This document shows positions 57,853-64,000 of a DNA stretch of 64,000 nt, piece by piece (the stretch's first letter is position 1; the number at the start of each line of letters is the position of its first letter). A program made the position numbers and the translations under genes. The notes under the pieces were generated by a model. That model had not been told where the DNA came from. It made no database searches and saw only the letters and a program-made list of their open reading frames with translations. The DNA is taken from contig OX422183.1 of NCBI GenBank assembly GCA_949130485.1, positions 4,828,136 through 4,892,135 on the forward strand, in the 5' to 3' direction. Origin of the DNA: Agelas oroides (lineage: Eukaryota > Porifera > Demospongiae > Agelasida > Agelasidae).

Positions 57853-57978
57853 TGTAGCATACCTATCTACAGTACAATGTAGCATACCTATCTACAATAC
57901 AATGTAGCATACCTATCTACAGTACAATGTAGCATACCTATCTACAATACAATGTAGCATACCTAGCTATAATACATT
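57853..57978. repeat. 25-bp tandem repeat, about five copies
   Basis: The unit TGTAGCATACCTATCTACA plus GTACAA or ATACAA alternates between two variants, suggesting higher-order 50-bp growth. Bases 57979-60850 hold nothing recognised. Confidence 0.9.
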
Positions 57979-60854
57979 GTAGTTTGCAAAAAATCTAAAT
58001 AATAATTGTATCATCATAATTACTATCACCAGGTACCCAATGTATTATGAAGCTAACCATATCACGCATCTACATAGCTACTAGTCTACTTTTAATGATG
58101 TCACAATACAAAATTGCTCTACCGATGAACCTCCTGCTAGTTTTGGGAATGCCAAGCTTCCATTTTAGTCCATGTATCCCCATAACTACAGAGACTTTGG
58201 GCACTCGTCTTTGAAGATACAGGCATCCTTACGGTTGTACAGAACCAAACAAGCACAAACAAGGTATAGTTGATGTAACAGTATGTCAGTCAGTTTGTCA
58301 ATTTGGCACCACCAACTTTCATACACTTTAATCATATTTACTAGGGTATGTACACTACTTGATAGAGGCCAAGATGGTTCAATTCTACACTTTGGAAGCA
58401 TTTTTGTTGCAGAATTCAACTGCATGGCTAGGGTACATGAGCCTGCATGTGTCAATTTTTCATGTGTTCATTTTAGTGAGCTACAGACTCTGCCCAACAT
58501 TCAGTTAACACAATACCAACCAGTAGCTAAAGTGAGCTCTTGTGCCTACAGGTAAAATGAGGCTTGGGTAATTCACTATCAGACTAATCAGACTCAACAT
58601 CACTACAAAAAGTGCAAATAAAAATGAACTTTCATTACAAGCACAGAAAAGTGTGCAGAAAGAGAAAAAGAGAGGTCAAAGAACTCTCTTGAAGAGAAAT
58701 GCCAAGAGTAGACAGCAAAATGCTGAACAGAGCCTTTGGAAAAAGCAGGAGAGAAGACAAATTATAACCCAGAGTTGGAAGAGTTTGAGAAGAAGCCCTC
58801 AGAATGTTACATACATGGGCTTCATCTTCAGGAAATTGCATACTTGCATAAGTAACCACTTCCTTGCACCTCTAACCTCTGAAGAACCATTAGTTCGTAT
58901 CCATCAAAGGTTTCCATGGTGCATGGGAATGCCCATGATAGTTAGCTACTTTGATGCATAATTCACTGCACAGCAGAACAGTTTGATTGAGCTACCAATT
59001 GCAAACTTGTAATCCAAGATGGCCACCCCATATATCTTCTATGGAGAAGTGCTACACTTTGAGGCCTTCTGAGTCCCATAACTCATCAACAGTACCTCTG
59101 ATCTTAGGTGCACCAATCAACTTTTGATCTACCTATAATTGATCATTGCAACAAGTTTTAATTGCAATGATGTCATGGCAATTCCTTTATAGTTTCTGGG
59201 ACCCTGCTTACCAATCTATAGCAGTTGGAAGTAACGTATCCCTAGCTTTTGCTGATATGTCAGTGGCGTAGGAACCACGGGTGTGCCGGGTGCTGGCGCA
59301 CCCCTATAGTTCAGGTACTGATACAGCTACACTGACTCCTAGTATGCCGCCAGGCTAAGCCCTGAATGGATGTCACTACTTTAATACACATCTCTGCTTT
59401 CCTGCCACGTAAGAATTGATTACCACTCAGTGGCTATCATGCAGTTGGGCATATCGACATCGGTGAGCGAGATCGACTGTAAACAGTGCGTCTACACGAC
59501 AATGCGCTTGCACAAGTATTAATACGAACAGTCACGTGGCTACGTTATATATGGTAATTGGCCAAAACCCATCCTGCGCTGTGGGTGACTTTACATAACA
59601 TCTAGGCCTATTTATTTTTAGGGAGATTTGGTTCGTTGATTATTCATGCATTATCTAATATTCATGGCTTGTATGGGTGCACTGTAACGAACCCTTGGTG
59701 CACCCCTACAGAAAAACATCTTCCTACGCCTCTGTATGTGGGTGGATAAATACTATGTCAGCCCAGTAAGTGTCAGCAGTCATACCTCAGTGAAGGGTGG
59801 GCCCTTACTAAGGCAAGAACATGAGCAAAAGGGGGGTACACACTCCATAGTTGGCAGTTGATATATACATGTACCTTTCTAGATGTTTATTCAGGCTGAA
59901 AGAAAGGGCACTAATGGATAGTGTCATAACAAGCTTTCTTTGACAAGCTCCAAAATTTGATATGTATGAGAGTATGCATGTCCTATATACGGTATCTCCT
60001 CCAACCTTCATGTACTTGCTTCATTTGTACGAACACATGCGACAGGCCATACTGAAACATAATAGCTCAAACACAATGGCCTAATAGTTAGCTACATTGA
60101 CAGACTTAGCTTTAGTTTACCTATGTTATTCTGCTTCTTGTGCCTAACTCATGGCGCTCCATCATCAGCTTCCATTGTATATATTTTGCTCAAGCAAGGC
60201 CCATCACTCAGCTAGCTTTTCGATTTTAGCACACTGGCAAAGAGATAGAGTGTACAGAGTAGTTCAATCTGTATTGCAAATCCATTTGATCTGTGTTGTA
60301 AAACCACAATAAAAATTGGATTTTAACAGATTTGACTGAGCAATAGAGTATGTTGTTCTGCACCTCCCAGGAGCACTATAGTGTAGACAAAGCTTGGCTT
60401 ATAAAAAAAAGGAACAAGCATTGTACTGGGTATTTCATTGGATTGCTCTACACTGAGCATTAATAGTATACTATACTATCATGACAACTGAAAATTGCAA
60501 ACCTCATCTGTAGTACGTACTAAAAACTTCAGGTTGTCTAGCACTATAACATATGGGAGGAGAAAGCCATTACACACTGGAACTAACACTGTAGGCCTAG
60601 TGAGCTATTTGCTCCAGGGCAATGTAGCTAAAGAGAAAGCTGTAGGGTTTCCACACAACTCTATGGGCAAGTGAGTCTCATGAGACAGTGTAAAAGTGAT
60701 TTTTAATGTCAGTCTACCAGTCCAGTCCAGTGATTCTAGACAGCTATGTGTAGCTACTAAATACTAGCTATCAAGTATACCTTAACAGATATACAATGAG
60801 AGAAATAACTGACAGAAGCAGTTAATTATCACAAGGCTGAATTTTCTTTTACAG

Positions 60855-63800
60855 CTATACAAGCTGATCATGGGGATTGATCTTGCCACGTGGAGGGCTC
60901 GAATTGGGCTCAACTACTACCACATGTGTCGCCCCCTTCAGACCAGGTGGAGAAGCAGTGGTGGTCGGCTGTACCAGCCTGGGGTGGCCAGCTGGGGGGT
61001 GGGGGAGGTCATGAATGACACACCCCTGGTACTCAAGGACTGTATGACAGTTGTTGCTCTGTCACTGATACTGCAGTGTGTAGTCCATTCCTGGTCCAAG
61101 CTGAAGGGGAGGGGTGGGGGTGGCAAGATACGCTGCCACTGGCATGGCTCCACTTCTCAAGTGAGAGGGAGAGTGGATGGTGGGGGAACCCTGCTGCTCA
61201 GAGCCATTGTGGTGGTGATACCTCTACTACTGGTGATAGCAGGAGACGTGGAAACAAACCCAGGACCTCCCAAGGTGGAAGGTAAGATGGATAGATAAGT
61301 AGTATACATAGCTGAATTTCTTAGCACAAGCACTGTGTAACTGGGCACATAATCTGCAGAGGTCTACACAACAAAAACAAGTTGGTTGTTTTAACCACAG
61401 AATGGTTACCCTGGTTGCAGACAAACTGGAGAAACAGTGGTTATGAGAGCTTTACTTTGGTATTGAAGAGTAATTGCATAAGGCAACACAAGAGGTGGCT
61501 TCCCAGTTCATCTTACAACTACAATACACTGAAAACCCTCATAACATCCTTGATTCCCTCATCTGGTTACATGAAAGTTCCTTACTGCAACTTTGAAGTG
61601 CATTTGTAATGACTCCTTTACAGATGTCCTGAGGGTTGTCAGTGTATTGTGGTTGTAAGATGAACTGGGCAGCTGCCTATTGAGTTGCCTTATGCAAATA
61701 GTCTTCCATACCTAACATAACCACTGTCTCTTCAGCTTGTCTGCAACCATGGTAACCACTCTGAGGTTAAAACCACCAACTTGCTTTTGCAGTGTAGTTT
61801 CATGAAACGTATTGTGAATTTTTACCTTACAGTGCTGACATTGAAAGCCGCAATTAATGCACTGCATTCAGTGTGTTACAAGTGGCATGCTATTGGAGTG
61901 CAATTAGAAGTTCCTGCCTTTCAACTCAAGATCATTGAGAAAAAGTCAAGTGACTTAATGGACCAGCTGCATGATACACTGGACTATTGGATGAACAATG
62001 ACTCTTCTGCCTCCTGGAGACACCTTGTTGATGCACTGAAAGCCCCGAGTGTTGGTGAGAAGCGGTTAGCTGGGGAAATAGAAGAGAAGTATTGTTGTCC
62101 AGAGAAACAAACCAGCTGTACTGAATCAGAAACTACAATTCAATCCAAATGTTACCAAGGTATGTATGCTTTGCCATTTAAACTGAATGACAGTGTAGCT
62201 ATGTGATGAATGTGTGCTGTTCTCTCTGCAGAAGTTGCCAGTGAAGACAAGAAGAAGATACTATCCTTTTCTGCTGCATGTGTGCTCACCTCAGAAAACA
62301 CTACCACCCTTCCAGCAAGGTACAGCAGCAGAACAAGCCCTCCTCTGAGTGATGGACCTCCAAAAACACCATTTGGTTGTGGGTGTGGCAAGTGCACATT
62401 CTTTAGCTTCATAGAAGGGGGCTGTCCAATGTCCATTTCATCAGCAAGCTCCTTCCCCTACCTCAATGTTAGTGGACTTACCCACGAGCAGCAAGATGAA
62501 CTGAGAGGAAGGCTTCGCTCTGAGTCTCAAAAGATAATGATACGATTCCAGAAGTTAGTGTCAGCAACAATTAAGTCACTCAAGAGGCGATGTATACCAC
62601 TGGATGAACTTGTGTCACATGTCATGACTCTTGGAGCATTTGACCCTGTTTTCAAAGAGCCTCAAGTGCCAGTTTTTCACCATTACTTCAAAGAATTGAA
62701 AGCTGTGGACACTATCCCAAAGGTTTTCATGGTTCTTAATGACTACTTTTCATTCTTCAACTACCACATCATTGAGCACATCATTGAAGAACTCGGCACA
62801 GAGGAAGATAAAGCTGGACTACAGAGTTACAAAGAAGAGTTTAATCAATATGCAAAGCGAAGGATCTTTGAATGCCAACCAGAGTTTGGTACAGTAAGCG
62901 ATGCTGACCACGCTGATATTTTTGTGAAACTGGACTCACAGTATGACAACTACACTGTTGTAGAGATTATGGGATTCCGTCAAAAATTGTGTGAAATCTT
63001 ACGTGTTTCATCTCAAGGCATTTTGCGTCTCTGTCGAGTAGATAAAGGTTGTTTGCAGCTGATGTTCCAGGTGCCCTCTTTTGTACACCATGAGATATTT
63101 CCACTGTCTAGAGAACAAGAGACGGCTCTGGCAGGCATAGGTATTATCAGACTCACATGCGGGGAATATCAGTTTCAGGTAAGGTTGTCTGTGGGTGTAA
63201 TAGCCAATGCATGTTTACAGGTTGTGGAATGAGGCATGGAGGCTGTTGCTGTATAATACATAACGGAAATGTGTGTATATTGAGTTATGTACTTTCATCT
63301 CCTTATAGAAAAATGAATCATCACAAGCAGAAGTTGGTACGTGCATTCTAGGTGCCATCTAAATACTCTTACACTTCCTCTCTTTGTCAATCATGGTTTT
63401 CTTTTACAGTGAAGAAGCACCAGCATGATACTGATGGGGATTCTGGTATGGGTCCCAGCATATCTACCGACAGCAAGAGCACTACCTTTTCTGAGGTAAG
63501 CTACTACCTCCCTCAATACATGCATGTAGTGTTGTATGGGTATTTACACAGTCGTGTTTCTGCACTAGGATCGTCTGGACAAAGAGATGAAGGAAATAGA
63601 CTATGAATTAAGAGTACAGGGCCTTATAGAAACAGCATCCTCAGCCAAGTATGGGAGTGGTTTGCTAACAGAGCTCCACTTTGCAGTAGCAACAGGACAG
63701 TTGGAACATGTCAGGTTTCTTGTTGAGAAGAAGCACTGCAACCCAATGCAGAGACATCAACATGGCTTCACTGCTCACATGGCTTCACTGAGATATCAGG

Positions 63801-64000
63801 GTGGATTTGCTCCCTTTCATGCAGCAGCACTCAAAGGAAGTGTGCAAGTGTTGAAGTATTTCATCACAGAGAGTAACTGCAACCCAGCATGTCCAGGCCT
63901 ACTTGGCTTAACACCCCTTCATTTAGCTAGTGAGCAAAGCCATCTTGACGTGGTTAAGTATCTGGTTACTGAACAACAGGTTAATCCACTGTGCGAAGAT
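60855..64000 (+). CDS. 2A-like leader / Death domain / ankyrin gene, 3' end outside the window
   Basis: Inferred exons: 60855-61281 (ATG 60870, after acceptor TTTTACAG), 61833-62159, 62232-63178, 63309-63336, 63410-63495, 63569 to beyond 64000; phases agree throughout. Exon 1 encodes ~137 residues: a basic start (MGIDLATWRARIGLNYYHMC), a first hydrophobic patch (CMTVVALSLILQCVV), a second (LLLRAIVVVIPLLLVIAG), then DVETNPGP (126-133). Exon 2 is a Death domain (CYKWHAIGVQLEVPAFQLKI, DQLHDTLDYWMNND, WRHLVDAL). Exon 3 (~315 residues) is an unnamed domain starting at a GCGKCTFFSFIEGGCP motif; I recall close relatives in predicted sponge proteins but no function. Exon 6 starts ankyrin repeats (ELHFAVATGQLEHVRFLVEK, FAPFHAAALKGSVQVLKYF, LTPLHLASEQSHLDVVKYLV). 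Probable role: Death-fold signalling scaffold or receptor. Upstream 5' exons cannot be excluded. Confidence 0.8.
61242..61268 (+). other. 2A-type ribosome-skipping motif
   Basis: GDVETNPGP at residues 125-133 matches the D-x-E-x-N-P-G-P signature. Skipping would fall between Gly132 (61263-61265) and Pro133 (61266-61268), leaving the Death-domain product with N-terminal Pro-Pro-Lys. It follows a hydrophobic segment without a gap. Only 4-5 codons separate it from the intron. Confidence 0.85.
61378..61783. mobile_element. 406-bp fold-back element in intron 1 of the 2A gene
   Basis: CAAGTTGGTTGTTTTAACCA is mirrored by GGTTAAAACCACCAACTTG; arms of ~165 bp (61382-61550, 61618-61783) are near reverse complements. 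It fills most of the 551-base intron. Confidence 0.8.

Noticed and set aside
57853-57978. CRISPR-like array
   Set aside because: Units are contiguous with no unique spacers; the genome is eukaryotic.
61076-61285. Overlapping +1-type frame across the 2A exon
   Set aside because: No domain; it is the shadow of the 60870 frame, which alone carries the hydrophobic segment, NPGP motif and splice phase.

Overview
This is eukaryotic, animal-type DNA, most likely from a sponge (Demospongiae). The evidence is spliced genes with short GT-AG introns, a caspase-fold exon, a ROC-COR GTPase with Death and SAM domains, a Death-domain/ankyrin gene of a kind abundant in sponge genomes, and a dense, mixed load of transposons (DIRS-like, Penelope-like, LINE, many fold-back elements). 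No bacterial operon, CRISPR array or rRNA is present. The species call is inference from gene families; no database was searched.

Layout. 1-20 kb holds no recognisable host gene. It is a repeat landscape: a small hairpin, a terminal-inverted-repeat (TIR) element with a tRNA-like insert, a ~180-bp tandem repeat, a poly-C/CA minisatellite, a 5.2-kb near-palindrome (3697-8940) whose arms encode a repeated DPEK-type protein, and a second nested palindromic block (9610-14812). 20.7-22.8 kb has an intronless PP1 phosphatase copy with a damaged metal site, a partial duplication of its 3' end, and a fold-back insertion in the duplicate. 23.3-27.4 kb is a decayed DIRS-like tyrosine-recombinase retrotransposon (minus strand). 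28.6-33.7 kb has fold-back elements and a decayed Penelope-like element with a candidate hammerhead ribozyme at its 3' end. 35.0-39.0 kb has a caspase-like gene lacking the catalytic Cys, preceded by a broken duplicate of its first visible exon. 39.6-48.2 kb is mostly transposon debris: a THAP pseudogene bracketed by two fold-back elements, a second Penelope-like element, and a HIRAN-like fragment. 48.3-52.9 kb is a ROC-COR-Death-SAM gene with one in-frame stop. 54.9-57.1 kb is a LINE that lost most of its reverse transcriptase but kept C-terminal zinc fingers. 60.9-64.0 kb is the start of a gene encoding a hydrophobic segment ending in a 2A-type ribosome-skipping motif, then a Death domain, a long unnamed domain and ankyrin repeats running off the window.

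How it fits together. Three Death-fold/apoptosis/innate-immunity type units lie in the same orientation across 28 kb: pseudo-caspase, ROCO-Death-SAM, and 2A-Death-ankyrin. The caspase and ROCO exons have matching intron phases and could be one very large gene split by a 9.2-kb transposon-filled intron. The most interesting single item is the 2A-like motif placed directly after a hydrophobic segment and upstream of a Death domain, an arrangement that could give one mRNA two differently targeted products. Short fold-back elements carrying TAGTCTCG- or TAGCCTCG-type ends and 9-bp target duplications have shaped much of the rest.
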